From positions 334,456-398,455 of the forward strand of contig NZ_VCNL01000004.1 of assembly GCF_007671685.1 (NCBI RefSeq): 64,000 nt of DNA. Reading direction: 5' to 3'. This stretch comes from Halorubrum salsamenti. Lineage in GTDB: Archaea; Halobacteriota; Halobacteria; Halobacteriales; Haloferacaceae. Below are positions 16,328 through 26,111 of the stretch, one piece after another. The position numbers and the translations under genes are program-made. The notes beneath the pieces were generated by a model. That model searched no databases. It saw only the letters and a program-made list of their open reading frames with translations, and had not been told where the DNA came from. Each line of letters starts with the position of its first letter. The first letter of the stretch is position 1.

Positions 16328-16537
16328 GTGAACAGGTCTCGGTTCGTCGGCCTCGCGCTCGCCGCGTTCGGGCTGGTGTTCCTGTCGTTCGTCGTCCGCG
16401 GCACGACTCGGCTGATCGCGCCCTACGAGGTCGCCGTCGCGCTGTCGGCGCCGATCCTCTTCGCCGCCGCCGCGCTGTTGGTCGGACTGGTCGCGCTCGC
16501 GACGCTGGACGTGACCGGAATCCGTCGGTTGGAGTAA
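16328..16537 (+). CDS. Small two-TM membrane protein downstream of crtB (69 aa)
   Basis: GTG 16328 starts 11 bp after the crtB stop, giving MNRSRFVGLALAAFGLVFLS and so on. Two hydrophobic helices (about residues 7-23 and 33-58) are joined by a short polar loop. The spacing implies translation from the crtB transcript. No family is recognised; a role linked to carotenoid formation at the membrane is possible but only inferred from position. Confidence 0.65.
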   Translation: MNRSRFVGLALAAFGLVFLSFVVRGTTRLIAPYEVAVALSAPILFAAAALLVGLVALATLDVTGIRRLE

Positions 16538-16620
16538 TCCGCCCCTGTCGAAAGTTGTCTGTTTGACGACTGTGACCCGCTCGCCGTCACTACCGCCGAT
16601 TCGCGTCCCCGCGTTATCGG

Positions 16621-17958
16621 TCAGATCGCTTCCCGGTACGCCGCCAGCGTCTCCTCGACGTCCGCCTCCGTGTGCGCGTAGGAGGTGAACTGGCACTCGA
16701 ACTGGTTGGCGGTGAGGAACACCCCCCGGTCTTTCATCTCTTGCCAGAACACGCGCTCCCACCGGTCGGTGGCGGCGCGGGCGACGTCGGCGCCGTTCTT
16801 CGGACAGCCGTCGTAGCGGTCGCAGTCGGGGTCCTGCCGACAGCCGCCGGGACAGCAGGCGTCGGGGTCGTCAGGCGCGTCCCGCGTGAAGATCGTCTTG
16901 AACATCGAGTCGGTGCCGACGACGGTGTACTCGGGCGCGCGCTCCGCGCAGATCTCGGCGATCCCCTCGCGGAGCTTCCGCCCGAGGCGGTTTACGTGCT
17001 CGTACACGTCGTTCTCGGCGGCGTACTCCAGCCCGGCCTTCCCGGCCGCCATCGTCACCGGGTGGCCGGAGAACGTGCCGGACTGGAACACGTCGCCCGC
17101 GGGCGTGAACTCCTCGATGATCTCCGCTTGTCCCCCGATGGCGCCGACCGGGAAGCCGCCGCCGACGATCTTGCCGAACGTCGTCACGTCCGGCGTGACG
17201 CCGAACTTCGACTGCGCGCAGCCGAGCCCGCCCACGCGGAACCCCGTGATCACCTCGTCGAAGATCAGCAGCGACCCGTGGTCGTCACACAGGTCTCGGA
17301 GCGTCTCGTGGTAGCCGTCGATCGGCGTCACGATGCCCGTATTCGCGAGGATCGGCTCGACGAGGACCGCCGCGATGTCGTCTCCGTGCTCGGCGAACAC
17401 CTCTTTGGCGGCCTGCGGGTCGTTGAACGGGATCGGGAGGGTGTGCCGCGCGAACTCCTCCGGGATCCCCTTCGTCGAGGGGTGCGGGTCGTCGGCCGAC
17501 CCCTCCACGAGCGTCGACTCCTGTGCCCCGTGGTAGCCGCCCTGCATGACGACGATCTTGTCGCGGCCGGTGTGACCGCGGGCGAGCCGCACCGCCGAGA
17601 CGGTCGCCTCCGTCCCGGAGTTGACGAACCGGATCGACTCCACGCTCGGGACGTGTCGCGCCACGAACTCCGCGTGCTCGACCTCGACCTCGGTGGGCGC
17701 GCCGTACATCGGGCCCGCCGACGCGTGCGACTGGATCGCCGCCTCGACCGGCTCCGGGAGGTCGTGGCCGTACAGGAGCGGCCCGTACCCCATCACCCAG
17801 TCGACGTAGCGGTTGCCGTCGGCGTCGATCACGTGACCGCCGTCGCCGCGCTCGATGAAGAACGGATGCGGCATCGTCGCCCGGACGGAGGAGTTGACGC
17901 CGCCGGGCATGACCGACAGCGCGCGGTCGTACAGCCCGCGAGAGCGCTCGTGGTTCAT
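16621..17958 (-). CDS. hemL: Glutamate-1-semialdehyde 2,1-aminomutase
   Basis: PLP enzyme that makes 5-aminolevulinate, precursor of haem and cobalamin. ATG 17958 gives the usual start [20 protein letters not shown]; the open frame further left is not protein-like. Conserved segments: [23 protein letters not shown] for the cofactor phosphate, FDEVITGFR, and the Schiff-base Lys in [11 protein letters not shown] haloarchaeal insertion near the C-terminus carries six Cys ([18 protein letters not shown]), unusual for this enzyme and possibly a metal or redox site. The 445 residues are a little longer than bacterial versions because of it. Confidence 0.95.
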   Translation of the reverse strand: MNHERSRGLYDRALSVMPGGVNSSVRATMPHPFFIERGDGGHVIDADGNRYVDWVMGYGPLLYGHDLPEPVEAAIQSHASAGPMYGAPTEVEVEHAEFVARHVPSVESIRFVNSGTEATVSAVRLARGHTGRDKIVVMQGGYHGAQESTLVEGSADDPHPSTKGIPEEFARHTLPIPFNDPQAAKEVFAEHGDDIAAVLVEPILANTGIVTPIDGYHETLRDLCDDHGSLLIFDEVITGFRVGGLGCAQSKFGVTPDVTTFGKIVGGGFPVGAIGGQAEIIEEFTPAGDVFQSGTFSGHPVTMAAGKAGLEYAAENDVYEHVNRLGRKLREGIAEICAERAPEYTVVGTDSMFKTIFTRDAPDDPDACCPGGCRQDPDCDRYDGCPKNGADVARAATDRWERVFWQEMKDRGVFLTANQFECQFTSYAHTEADVEETLAAYREAI

Positions 17959-18026
17959 GGCCCGTCGTTCGGTCGGCAGCGTGAAAGTTGTTGCCGAACC
18001 GGGCGACGAGGAGCGTGGCGTCGCAG

Positions 18027-18031
18027 AAAAA
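18027..18031 (-). terminator. Oligo-T tract downstream of the Amt-PII gene
   Basis: On the minus strand a T5 run occurs about 100 nt after the stop of the ammonium transporter gene and before hemL. Haloarchaeal transcripts commonly end in T-runs; no strong hairpin was seen, so this is tentative. Confidence 0.3.
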
Positions 18032-18128
18032 GCGCCGGTCGAAAGCCGCCCTCCGCGTCGGCCGTTTCTTCGGCGTCGGTTCGCTGTTAGTTCGTCGCCG
18101 GTTCGTCGGCGACGTCGTCGACCGGACT

Positions 18129-19808
18129 CTACACCGCCTCCGGGCCGGTCGTACCGGTGCGGACCTGCAGCGCGTCCTCGACGGGCATGATGAACACCTT
18201 GCCGTCGCCGGGCTCGCCGGTCTTGGCGGCGTCGGCGATCGCGTCCGCGACCTCGTCGGCCGGGATGTCGGCGACGACCACGTCGATCTTCACCTTCTGG
18301 TGGAGGTCGACCGTGAACTCCTCGCCGCGCCACTGGCCCGTCTTGGCGGGCTGGCTGCCGCGGCCGGAGACGTTCGTCACGGTGAGCGAGGGCGCGTTGA
18401 TCTCCGCGAGCGCCTGCTTGATGGCCCCGAGCTTGTCCGGACGGACGACCGCCGTGACCATCTTGATCTCCGAGCCCGCCTCCTCGCCGCCGTCGGCGCG
18501 CGGGGACTCGTCAGTGGTGTCGACGACGGAGGGGCCGCCGTCGGTCGCGACGTTCGCCTTGCCGAACTCGGGGTACGTCTCGACGCCGTGCTCGCTGACG
18601 TCGAGCCCGTCGCGCTCGTGGTCGGGGGTGACGCGGGCCTGACCGACCGCTTTGAACGCGCCGAACACCACGCCGGTGGCGACGACCGTCCACGCGGTGA
18701 TGACGGCGACGCCGATAACCTGCGAGACGAGCAGGTCCATCGAGAAGCCGTCGACGTGGATGAACGGCAGCGCGAGGACGCCGATGACGCCCGCGGAGCC
18801 GTGAACCGGGAAGACCGCGCACACGTCGTCGATCTTCATCTTGTCCGAGACGAACTCGAACACGAGCGGGAGCTGGAGGCCGCAGATCAGCGCGACCGCG
18901 ATGGCGCCCCACCAGGTGATCGCGTTGGCGGTGCCGGTGACGGCGACGAGCCCCGCCAGCACGCCGTTGGCGACGTACAGGGTGTCGACCTTCTTCGTGA
19001 GGTACATCGAGCCGAGCGCCGCGCCGACAGCCCCGGCGCCCATCCCGAGCGTCGTCGTCAGGGAGACGCGGCCGACCGCGGCGTAGCCGCCGAGCGCGAG
19101 TTCGCCGGACTCCGTGACCGAGAAGACGGTCGCGGTCGTCCCGACGTTGAATCCGTACCAGCCGAACGCCAGAACGAGGGTGCCGAGCACCGCGAACGTC
19201 ATCGAGTGACCGGGGATGACGTTCGTAGAGCCGTCCTCGGCGTAGCGGTCCATGCGCGGTCCGAGCACGTACGCCGCGGTGAGGCCGGCGATACCGCCGA
19301 CGCCGTGGACGATCATCCCGCCCGCGAAGTCGGTGAAGCCGAGGCCGCTTCCGCCGAGGAAGCCGCCGCCCCAGGTGATGCCCGCGACGACCGGGTAGAT
19401 GACCGCCGAGATGGCGACCGTGTACGCGACGTACGCGCGGAGCTTCGCGCGGCCGGCGACCGCGCCGGAGACGATCGTCGCCGCCGTCATCGCGAAGACG
19501 GCGCCGAACAGCCAGCTGTTGACCCAGCCGCCGTCGCTGAGGGCCGACGCCGGGGAGAAGCCGGCGCCGCCGGCGACGCCTTCGATCCCGAAGCCGATCA
19601 GGAAGTACACCAGGACGCCGACGCCCCACGTGAGGAGGTTCTTCGTGAGCTGGTTCGCGACGTTCTTCGCGCGTACCTGCCCCGCTTCGAGCATCGCGAA
19701 GCCGGCGTGCATGAAGAAGATCAGGAAACAGACCACGGCGACCCACATCAGGTTCACGCCCTCCGCGAGGACGCTCGGATCGATGCTCGCGAGGACGCCG
19801 GTCGTCAC
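18129..19808 (-). CDS. amt: Ammonium transporter fused to a PII (GlnK-like) domain
   Basis: A 559-residue protein. Residues 1-400 are an Amt/Mep/Rh channel with 11 or so membrane helices and the twin His of the pore: [16 protein letters not shown] and [13 protein letters not shown]. An acidic linker (about 400-445) leads to a complete PII domain (446-559) with [20 protein letters not shown], the T-loop, and the C-terminal [16 protein letters not shown] signature. PII normally is a separate protein that plugs Amt; here it is tethered. The T-loop reads WRGEEF where uridylylated PII have YRGAEY, so Tyr modification is not possible there. GTG 19808 is the start, with GGAG just upstream. Confidence 0.93.
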   Translation of the reverse strand: MTTGVLASIDPSVLAEGVNLMWVAVVCFLIFFMHAGFAMLEAGQVRAKNVANQLTKNLLTWGVGVLVYFLIGFGIEGVAGGAGFSPASALSDGGWVNSWLFGAVFAMTAATIVSGAVAGRAKLRAYVAYTVAISAVIYPVVAGITWGGGFLGGSGLGFTDFAGGMIVHGVGGIAGLTAAYVLGPRMDRYAEDGSTNVIPGHSMTFAVLGTLVLAFGWYGFNVGTTATVFSVTESGELALGGYAAVGRVSLTTTLGMGAGAVGAALGSMYLTKKVDTLYVANGVLAGLVAVTGTANAITWWGAIAVALICGLQLPLVFEFVSDKMKIDDVCAVFPVHGSAGVIGVLALPFIHVDGFSMDLLVSQVIGVAVITAWTVVATGVVFGAFKAVGQARVTPDHERDGLDVSEHGVETYPEFGKANVATDGGPSVVDTTDESPRADGGEEAGSEIKMVTAVVRPDKLGAIKQALAEINAPSLTVTNVSGRGSQPAKTGQWRGEEFTVDLHQKVKIDVVVADIPADEVADAIADAAKTGEPGDGKVFIMPVEDALQVRTGTTGPEAV

Positions 19809-19900
19809 GCTCCGACCACCTCAACTGAACATACGTTCTTCGAATCGCGCGCTTCGTTCGTGTTCATGTTCTGAATCACGTTTCGACAGCGGGGAACAAG

Positions 19901-19910
19901 AATATATAAA
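19901..19910 (-). promoter_or_regulatory. TATA box of the Amt-PII gene
   Basis: On the minus strand TTTATATATT, giving a predicted transcript start near 19878 and a leader of about 70 nt before GTG 19808. The long leader and the AT-rich surroundings suggest regulated expression, as expected for nitrogen scavenging. Confidence 0.55.
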
Positions 19911-20337
19911 CGTTCGAGTTGAGTTTCACAAAAATTTTATTTGATAATACCGTGGACGTCAGATATAAAGACAGATACATGGTGTATAAGGACGTATTCT
20001 CGGGGAACTTTTCGCAATCCTTGCGATAGAATCGGACAGGTGTTTTATAAATATTCTGATAGAATGTCCCGGATCGACCGGTTTCGAGCCTCGCGGCGCC
20101 GGGCGCGGCCGCCGTTGGCGATTTTTGCCGCACCGGTTTTCGACCGATACCGGTTTTTCGGGGTCAAAAGACCGATTTCGGAGGTCTCGGGGGCTCCGCG
20201 AGAAATGTTACGTTCGTCAACCGAATCTGCGGTTCGGGTTCGGATCCGCATTCTGGATCGGTCGGTCGCATTCGGATTCGGAGTCGGATCGCGTTCGAAT
20301 CGAAAAACGACGTCGTCAGCCGACGAATTCGGGCGGA
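19911..20337. other. Gene-free intergenic region between amt and radA
   Basis: About 430 bp with no acceptable coding frame. It holds further TATA-like sequences (AGATATAAAG at 19967-19976, TTTATAAA at 20044-20051), the direct repeat GATAGAAT at 20025-20032 and 20058-20065 (the second within the inverted repeat ATTCT-GAT-AGAAT at 20053-20065), and a minus-strand T5 at about 20301-20305 that could end the radA transcript. It could contain a small RNA or additional promoter elements. Confidence 0.45.
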
Positions 20338-21369
20338 CTACTCCGGCTTCAGCCCCTCGCCCTGCACGCGCATCACGGCCTCACCGTCTGCGAGGTTCGG
20401 CGCGTCGACGAGTCGGACGATCCGCTTGTCGCCCTTCGACTTCCGGAGGTAGATCCGGAACGTGGACGCGTGTCCGAGGATGTTTCCGCCGATCGCCTGC
20501 GTCGGGTCGCCGAAGTAGGAGTCCGGGTTGGAAGCGACCTGGTTCGTGACGAGGATGGCGGTGTTGAACAGGTCGCCGATCCGCATCAGGTCGTGGAGGT
20601 GTTTGTTGAGCTTCTGCTGCCGCTCGGCGAGTTCGCCCCGACCGACGTACTCCGCGCGGAAGTGGGCCGTCAGCGAGTCGACGCAGACGATCCGGATGGG
20701 CCACTCGCCCTCCTCGTGCTCACCGGCGAGCTCCTTGGCCTTCTCGGCCAGCAGGATCTGGTGGTTGGAGTTGAACGCCTTGGCGACGTGGATCTGGTCT
20801 AAGAAGGCCTCGATCAGCTCCTCCATCGCCTCCTCGTCGTTCGGGGTGCCCTCGATCTCGCGGCGCTCCATCTCGTCGGCGAGGATCTCGTCGTCGAGCC
20901 CGCGGACCATGTCGTCGATCCGCTCCGGGCGGAACGTGTCCTCGGTGTCGACGAAGATGCAGCCGCCGTCGAGCCCGCCGTTCTCCGGCAAGAGCTGGAC
21001 GTTGACCGCCATCTGGTGGGTCACCTGCGACTTGCCGGACCCGAACTCGCCGTACACCTCGGTGATCGACTGCGTCTCGATGCCGCCGCCGAGCAGGTCG
21101 TCGACCTCGTCGATCTGCCACGAGAGCTTGCCGATCTCCTCGCGGCGTTCGAGCACGGCCGCCCCCGTCTCGAAGCCGCCGACGTCGGCGGCGTCGCGGG
21201 CGGCGTTGATGATGTCGCTGGCGGACGACTCGCCGATGTCGGCGGTGTTGGACATCTCGCCGGGGCTCGCGACGGCGATCGACTGGTAGCTCTCGAACCC
21301 GTTCTCGACGAGCTTGTCTGCGGTGGCGGGGCCGACTCCGGGGAGGTCCTCGAGTTCGTCTTCTGGCAT
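20338..21369 (-). CDS. radA: DNA repair and recombination protein RadA
   Basis: Archaeal Rad51/RecA recombinase that forms filaments on single-stranded DNA and drives strand exchange. The 343 residues show the N-terminal helix-hairpin-helix ([17 protein letters not shown]), the polymerisation segment, Walker [10 protein letters not shown] (about residue 106), Walker [11 protein letters not shown], and the L1/L2 DNA-binding loops around [10 protein letters not shown] and [18 protein letters not shown]. Length is normal and no intein is present. It is the first gene of a minus-strand unit that stands apart from the ACT regulator gene by about 190 bp. Confidence 0.98.
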   Translation of the reverse strand: MPEDELEDLPGVGPATADKLVENGFESYQSIAVASPGEMSNTADIGESSASDIINAARDAADVGGFETGAAVLERREEIGKLSWQIDEVDDLLGGGIETQSITEVYGEFGSGKSQVTHQMAVNVQLLPENGGLDGGCIFVDTEDTFRPERIDDMVRGLDDEILADEMERREIEGTPNDEEAMEELIEAFLDQIHVAKAFNSNHQILLAEKAKELAGEHEEGEWPIRIVCVDSLTAHFRAEYVGRGELAERQQKLNKHLHDLMRIGDLFNTAILVTNQVASNPDSYFGDPTQAIGGNILGHASTFRIYLRKSKGDKRIVRLVDAPNLADGEAVMRVQGEGLKPE

Positions 21370-21563
21370 GTACGCGTCCCTTGTTCGCCATCCCGTATAA
21401 AGACTCGTTTACACCCGAGTGAAAGTGAAAAGCGAGCGGGGACCGCGCTCCGGACTGGCTCGGTACCGTATAAATGGCCTCGTGCGGACGCGGCGACGTG
21501 CCGACCCAGTGGAACTGGTCGGTTCGACCGATCCGTCAGCGGCGACTCCTCGGCGCAACCGTC

Positions 21564-22064
21564 TCAGAACCCGACGCGGCGGACGTACGCCAGTTCGCGG
21601 ATCTCGACGAGGAGGTCGCCGGAGAGGTCGGCGTCGGTGATCACGTACAGCTTCGGGTCGTCGGTGAACTCCGGGTCCTCGCTCAGCACCTGCCGGATCG
21701 AGATGTCGTGGTCGGCGAGAATGCCGGTCACCTCGGCGACGATCCCGGCCTCGTCGGCGGCCGCGACCTCGATCGTGAGCACCGTCAGATCCAGGACGGG
21801 AGCCAGGTCCATCAGGCTCGGTACGGACGAGATGTTCGTGAAGATGCGCTTCAGTTCGGGATCGGCGAGGATCGCGTCGGTCGTCGAATCCACGACGCGG
21901 CGGTCGACGTCGAGTTCGCGCGCGATCCCGGTGTAGGGGATCTCGATCCCGCCGGAGACGACCCGCCCCTCCTCGTTGACGGAGAAGCCGCGCTCTAAGA
22001 ACAGCCGGATCACCGCCTGCTGGCTGGGTGACCCCTCGAACTTCTCGAGGATCTCGTCGAACAT
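21564..22064 (-). CDS. HTH/ACT-domain regulator of amino-acid metabolism
   Basis: A 166-residue protein with an N-terminal helix-turn-helix-like segment (residues 10-75: SQQAVIRLFLERGFSV and IARELDVDRRVVDS) and a C-terminal ACT domain (about 92-166: VLTIEVAAADEAGIVAEVTG). ACT domains bind amino acids; this arrangement matches COG2150, predicted regulators of amino-acid metabolism conserved in archaea. It probably binds DNA in response to an amino acid; the ligand is unknown. It is preceded by the membrane protein gene at 22118-22588 on the same strand, 53 bp away, so co-transcription is possible. Confidence 0.85.
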   Translation of the reverse strand: MFDEILEKFEGSPSQQAVIRLFLERGFSVNEEGRVVSGGIEIPYTGIARELDVDRRVVDSTTDAILADPELKRIFTNISSVPSLMDLAPVLDLTVLTIEVAAADEAGIVAEVTGILADHDISIRQVLSEDPEFTDDPKLYVITDADLSGDLLVEIRELAYVRRVGF

Positions 22065-22117
22065 GCGTTGCTACGGTGCTCGTCGCCGAGGGCTTAAAAG
22101 CGGGGTACTGCGGAGCC

Positions 22118-22588
22118 TCAGTTCGCGACCGCCGAGTAGACGCCGCCGAGGACCGCACCGTACACGACGTGGCCGACGAGGCTCTCGACGCCGACGTTCG
22201 GCAGCGGCGGCGCGCCCGGGAATCCGACGGCGCCCAGCCAGATCGGCATCACGATCACCGCGAGCGCGACCCACACGAGGAGGCCGTAGCCCGCACCGAC
22301 GCCGAGGCTCGTTCCGACCGACTCGCCGAGGTCCGGCTCCAGGCCCGCGATCGCGGCGAATCCGAGGCCGATGATCGCGCCGTGGGACACGTGGATCACC
22401 CAGCCGACGGCGCCGGCGGGGCCCTCGACGCCGTACATCGCCGGGATCCCCATCTCGAGGACGCCGGGGGTCATCATCGACATCATCGCGCCGAAGACGA
22501 GACCGCCGGCGAGCCCGCCGGCCACGCCGGCCTTCCAGTCGCCGTATGCCGTCGATACGTCCGTCGCTGTCGCGGTTTCGGTTGCCAT
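22118..22588 (-). CDS. Conserved four-TM membrane protein (156 aa)
   Basis: Starts MATETATATD. Four hydrophobic segments: about residues 20-42 (VAGGLAGGLVFGAMMSMM), 58-80, 93-118 and 133-153. Gly-rich helices and a conserved His in VIHVSHGAIIG suggest a compact bundle; similar haloarchaeal proteins are often mislabelled as histidine kinases, but no kinase motif is present here. It lies upstream of the ACT-domain regulator on the same strand. Function unknown. Confidence 0.75.
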   Translation of the reverse strand: MATETATATDVSTAYGDWKAGVAGGLAGGLVFGAMMSMMTPGVLEMGIPAMYGVEGPAGAVGWVIHVSHGAIIGLGFAAIAGLEPDLGESVGTSLGVGAGYGLLVWVALAVIVMPIWLGAVGFPGAPPLPNVGVESLVGHVVYGAVLGGVYSAVAN

Positions 22589-22762
22589 AGCGGCTCATAA
22601 CTCGGCTAAGAACCGGTAATAACCGCCGGTAACGTGTGTGTGAGATGCACATCCTCCAAATGTTTATGTTCTCTGAAACGACGACACCGGGGTACTTCCT
22701 CGGTCGATCACTTCCGCTCCGGCACCCGGCCCCTTTTAGCCGATGGCGACGAACCTCGTCCC

Positions 22763-24988
22763 GTGTCAGAGTCGCCGCATCTGCGGTTCTTCCCGTACGA
22801 GGAGCCGTACCCGAACCAGCGCGAGGCGATGGACAGGGTCGCAAACGCGCTGGACCGGGGGCAGGACGTGCTGTTCGAGGGCGCGCCCGGAACGGGGAAG
22901 ACCCTCTCCGCGCTCGTGCCCGCGCTCGAACACGCTCGCGAGCACGACCGCACGGTCGTCATCACGACCAACGTCCACCAGCAGATGCGACAGTTCGTCG
23001 AGGACGCCCGCGCGATCACCAGCGAGGAGCCCATCCGCGCGGTCGTGTTCAAGGGGAAGTCGTCGATGTGTCACATCGACGTCGACTACCAGGAGTGTCA
23101 GACCCTCCGGGACACCACCCGCGAGATGGTGGAGACCGAGAGCGAGGTCCGCGAGCTGGAGGCCCGTCAGCGCGAGCTGCTGGCCGAGAGCCGCGAGGGC
23201 GACGCGGGGGCCGCCGAGGCCCGCGAGTCGGTCATGGACGAGCTCGACGAGCTGGAAGACGAGATCGACGAGTACGAGACCGCGAACGTCTGTGCCCACT
23301 ACCGGAACAACCTCGTCGAGGACACCGACGAGTTCTTCGGGTGGCTGTTCGAGGACGTTCGAACCCCGGAGGACGTGTACGCGTACGCGGACGAGCGCGA
23401 GCTGTGCGGCTACGAGCTGTTGAAGGAGGGGATGGAGGGGGTCGATCTGGTGGTGTGTAACTACCACCACCTGCTCGACCCCAACATCCGCGAGCAGTTC
23501 TTCCGGTGGATCGACCGCGACCCCTCCGAGATAATCACCGTCTTCGACGAGGCTCACAACGTCGAGGACGCCGCCCGCGACCACGCCACCCGCACGCTCA
23601 CCGAGAACACGCTCGACGCCGCCCTCGACGAGCTGGCGGACAACGACGACTCCCGCGCCGAGGCGGCCGAGAACGTCGTTCGCGCGTTCCGCGACGCCCT
23701 CGTGGAGACCCGCGACGACGCGCTCGGCGTCGGCCAGCGCGGGTCGGTCGGCGAGAGCTGGGAGGACCTGTCGATCGCCAACGACGGCCGCCGCGACGAC
23801 CTCACGCTCGCGTTCCTCCGCAACTACGAGGGGAAGGGGATCGACACGGAGACGGAGCTCGCGGTCCAGCTCGGGCAGGCGCTCGACGAGGAGTACGAGC
23901 GCCGCTACCGCGACGGCGAGACCACGACCCGCACGGAGTGTCAGACCCTGCAGGTCGCCCGGTTCGTCGCGACGTGGATGGAGGAGGGGACCGAACTGGG
24001 CCAGTACCCGGTCGTCTCCGTGCGCCGCGACGGCGCCACCGACGAGGTGTACGGCCGCGCGGAGCTGTACACCTGCATCCCCCGCCGCGTCACCGAGGAG
24101 CTGTTCGACGAGGTCGCCGCCTCGGTGCTGATGAGCGCGACGCTCCGCCCCTTCGACGTCACCGAAGACGTGCTCGGCTTAGAGGACGTGGCGTCGCTGG
24201 CGTACGAGATGGGGTATCCCGAGGCGAACCGCCGGACGTTCGCGGTCGACACGCCGCCGCTGTTCGCCTCCGAGCGCAACGACCCGGAGACGCAGGAGAC
24301 GGTGGCGTCGCTGCTGCGCGACGCGATCCGCTTCACCCCGGGGAACACGCTGGCCTTCTTCCCCTCGTACGCCGAGGCGGAGCGCTACTACGAGCGGCTC
24401 GGCGGGACAGCGGGCGGCACCGGCGGAAGCGACACCGACGTCGGGGGCGGGCTCGCGGGCGCCGGCCTCGGCTCCCGCTACCTCGACGGCCCCGGAGAGA
24501 ACGAGGAGGACCTCCGCCGGCGGTTCGTCGAGAGCGACGACGCGACCCTCTTCACCTCGCTGTGGGGAACGCTCGCCGAGGGCGTGAGTTTCGACGGCGA
24601 CGACGCCCGGACGGTGGTGGTCGTCGGCGTGCCGTACCCGCACCTCTCGGACCGGATGGAGGCGGTCCAAGACGCCTACAACCGGGCGTTCGCCGACCGC
24701 GATCGCGCCCGCGATCCCGGCTGGGCGTACGCGGTCGAGATCCCGACGATCCGCAAGACGCGACAGGCGCTCGGTCGGGTCGTCCGCGGTCCCGACGACT
24801 TCGGCGTTCGGATCCTCGCTGACCGCCGGTACACGTCGGCGGACATGGGGAAGTACTCGGTCCGCGGCGCGTTCCCGCCGGAGGAGCGCGAGGAGCTGCT
24901 CGATCTCGACCCGGAGAAGCTGAAGTTCGCGATGCTGAACTTCTACGGCGACCACGACGCGTACGGTGGGGCGCCGCCGGAGCCGTGA
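22763..24988 (+). CDS. XPD/Rad3-like ATP-dependent DNA helicase
   Basis: Superfamily 2 DNA helicase, 741 residues from GTG 22763; codons upstream of it in the same frame do not look like protein. Walker A GAPGTGKT (about residue 41), DEAH box VFDEAHN, and the C-terminal motif QALGRVVRGPDDFG are clear. Four Cys (MCHIDVDYQEC, NVCAHY, ELCGYELL) lie between the first two helicase motifs at the position of the Fe-S cluster of XPD/DinG helicases. A glutamate-rich coiled insert (ELEARQRELLAESREG) and a Gly-rich loop follow. It would unwind DNA in repair; nucleotide excision involvement is inferred from the family. Confidence 0.92.
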   Translation: MSESPHLRFFPYEEPYPNQREAMDRVANALDRGQDVLFEGAPGTGKTLSALVPALEHAREHDRTVVITTNVHQQMRQFVEDARAITSEEPIRAVVFKGKSSMCHIDVDYQECQTLRDTTREMVETESEVRELEARQRELLAESREGDAGAAEARESVMDELDELEDEIDEYETANVCAHYRNNLVEDTDEFFGWLFEDVRTPEDVYAYADERELCGYELLKEGMEGVDLVVCNYHHLLDPNIREQFFRWIDRDPSEIITVFDEAHNVEDAARDHATRTLTENTLDAALDELADNDDSRAEAAENVVRAFRDALVETRDDALGVGQRGSVGESWEDLSIANDGRRDDLTLAFLRNYEGKGIDTETELAVQLGQALDEEYERRYRDGETTTRTECQTLQVARFVATWMEEGTELGQYPVVSVRRDGATDEVYGRAELYTCIPRRVTEELFDEVAASVLMSATLRPFDVTEDVLGLEDVASLAYEMGYPEANRRTFAVDTPPLFASERNDPETQETVASLLRDAIRFTPGNTLAFFPSYAEAERYYERLGGTAGGTGGSDTDVGGGLAGAGLGSRYLDGPGENEEDLRRRFVESDDATLFTSLWGTLAEGVSFDGDDARTVVVVGVPYPHLSDRMEAVQDAYNRAFADRDRARDPGWAYAVEIPTIRKTRQALGRVVRGPDDFGVRILADRRYTSADMGKYSVRGAFPPEEREELLDLDPEKLKFAMLNFYGDHDAYGGAPPEP

Positions 24989-25033
24989 AACGGCGGCGAG
25001 CGGTGAGCGTCGCCGGAGCCGCGAGTTTTCGTC

Positions 25034-25393
25034 TCACCCCGGTCGCGCTGCGAGCAACACCGCGATCCCGAGCAGCACGATCCCGAGCAGGGTCGTGATC
25101 ACCGCGTGGATCACGGTCATTCCGACCACGAGCCGTCGCGGCTGGTCGTAGCTCCACGCGAACATGCCGGCGTCGACGAGGAGCGCGGCCGCGACGATCA
25201 GCGCCTCGGGGAGGGCGAAGGCGCCGCCGACGACGCCGATCACCGCGGGGAGCGGGCCGACGTAGAGGGCGCGGCGCGGGTCCACGTCGCCGAGGACGTT
25301 CCGGGCGGCGAGGTGGGCGGTCACGGAGAGGAACAGCGCGAACAGGACGGTCGTCCCCAGCACCGACGCCGGCGTCACCGTCTGAAGGAGCAT
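25034..25393 (-). CDS. Small four-TM membrane protein (119 aa)
   Basis: Starts MLLQTVTPASVLGTTVLFAL. Four hydrophobic segments (about residues 10-30, 43-60, 62-78 and 89-115) joined by short loops, the longest of which carries two Arg residues. No catalytic motif. It lies between the helicase (convergent) and tbp on the same strand. Family not recognised; conserved small membrane proteins of this kind are common in haloarchaea. Confidence 0.7.
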   Translation of the reverse strand: MLLQTVTPASVLGTTVLFALFLSVTAHLAARNVLGDVDPRRALYVGPLPAVIGVVGGAFALPEALIVAAALLVDAGMFAWSYDQPRRLVVGMTVIHAVITTLLGIVLLGIAVLLAARPG

Positions 25394-25466
25394 GGGAGAC
25401 CTACGAGGCGGCGGGTAAAAGTGGTCGCGGAATCGGCACGAGAGAGGTAGGCGGCGCGTCGACCGC

Positions 25467-26024
25467 TTACGCCAACAGCCCGAGCCCGTCGAGTTCCTCG
25501 ACGATCACGTCGACGGCGGCCGCGGCGTCGTCGGGACTCGTTCCGCCGGTAATGACGAGCTTTCCGCTGCCGAACAGCAGCGCCACCACGTCGGGCTGGT
25601 CGATCCGGTAGACGAGCCCGGGGAACTGCTCCGGCTCGTACTCGATGTGTTCGAGCCCGAGCCCGATCGCGATCGCGTTGAGGTTGAGGCTCTCGCCGAG
25701 GTCGGCGGAGGTGACGATGTTCTGGACCGTGACCTCGGGGTCCTCGATCGGGATCTGTAACTTTCGGAGCTCGTCGAACACCAGGTCGAGGCTCTCGTGG
25801 ACGGCGTCGATGGAGTTGGCGCCCGTACAGACGATCTTCCCGGACCGGAAGATCAGCGCGGCCGACTTCGGGTCCGTGGTGCGGTAGACGAGCCCGGGGA
25901 ACTGCTCCGGGTCGTAGTCGGCGCCCTCGAGGTCCATCGCGACGCTCTGGAGATCGAGCTCCTGCCCGATCCCCGTGGAGGCAACGACGTTCTCTATCGT
26001 GATCGTCTCCTTCGGATCGGCCAT
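25467..26024 (-). CDS. tbp: TATA-box-binding protein
   Basis: General transcription factor that binds the TATA element and recruits TFB and RNA polymerase. The 185 residues are two direct repeats of the saddle half (IENVVASTGIGQELDL with QFPGLVYRTTDP, then VQNIVTSADLGESLNL with QFPGLVYRIDQP), each with FxSGKIV/FGSGKLV. ATG 26024 is supported by its own TATA box about 30 nt upstream, giving a leader of only a few nucleotides. The open frame continuing upstream is antisense to the methyltransferase gene and was not used. Haloarchaea often carry several TBPs; only one is here. Confidence 0.97.
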   Translation of the reverse strand: MADPKETITIENVVASTGIGQELDLQSVAMDLEGADYDPEQFPGLVYRTTDPKSAALIFRSGKIVCTGANSIDAVHESLDLVFDELRKLQIPIEDPEVTVQNIVTSADLGESLNLNAIAIGLGLEHIEYEPEQFPGLVYRIDQPDVVALLFGSGKLVITGGTSPDDAAAAVDVIVEELDGLGLLA

Positions 26025-26050
26025 TTCTACCTCGATACACACTTGAAGCA

Positions 26051-26060
26051 CGTAAAAAGG
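26051..26060 (-). promoter_or_regulatory. TATA box of tbp
   Basis: On the minus strand CCTTTTTACG, centred about 31 nt before ATG 26024, implying a nearly leaderless transcript. The divergent methyltransferase gene starts 87 bp away from the tbp start. Confidence 0.5.
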
Positions 26061-26111
26061 TGGCTGGTCGGAACCGCTATCCTCTTGCGACCGGCGGCCC
26101 GACTCCGCGGC

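Noticed and set aside
17988..19874. 628-codon plus-strand frame over the Amt-PII gene
   Set aside because: Antisense shadow; Arg/Asp/His-rich low-complexity translation.
20280..20310. GTTCGAATC resembling a tRNA T-loop
   Set aside because: No matching T-stem, anticodon arm or acceptor pairing around it.
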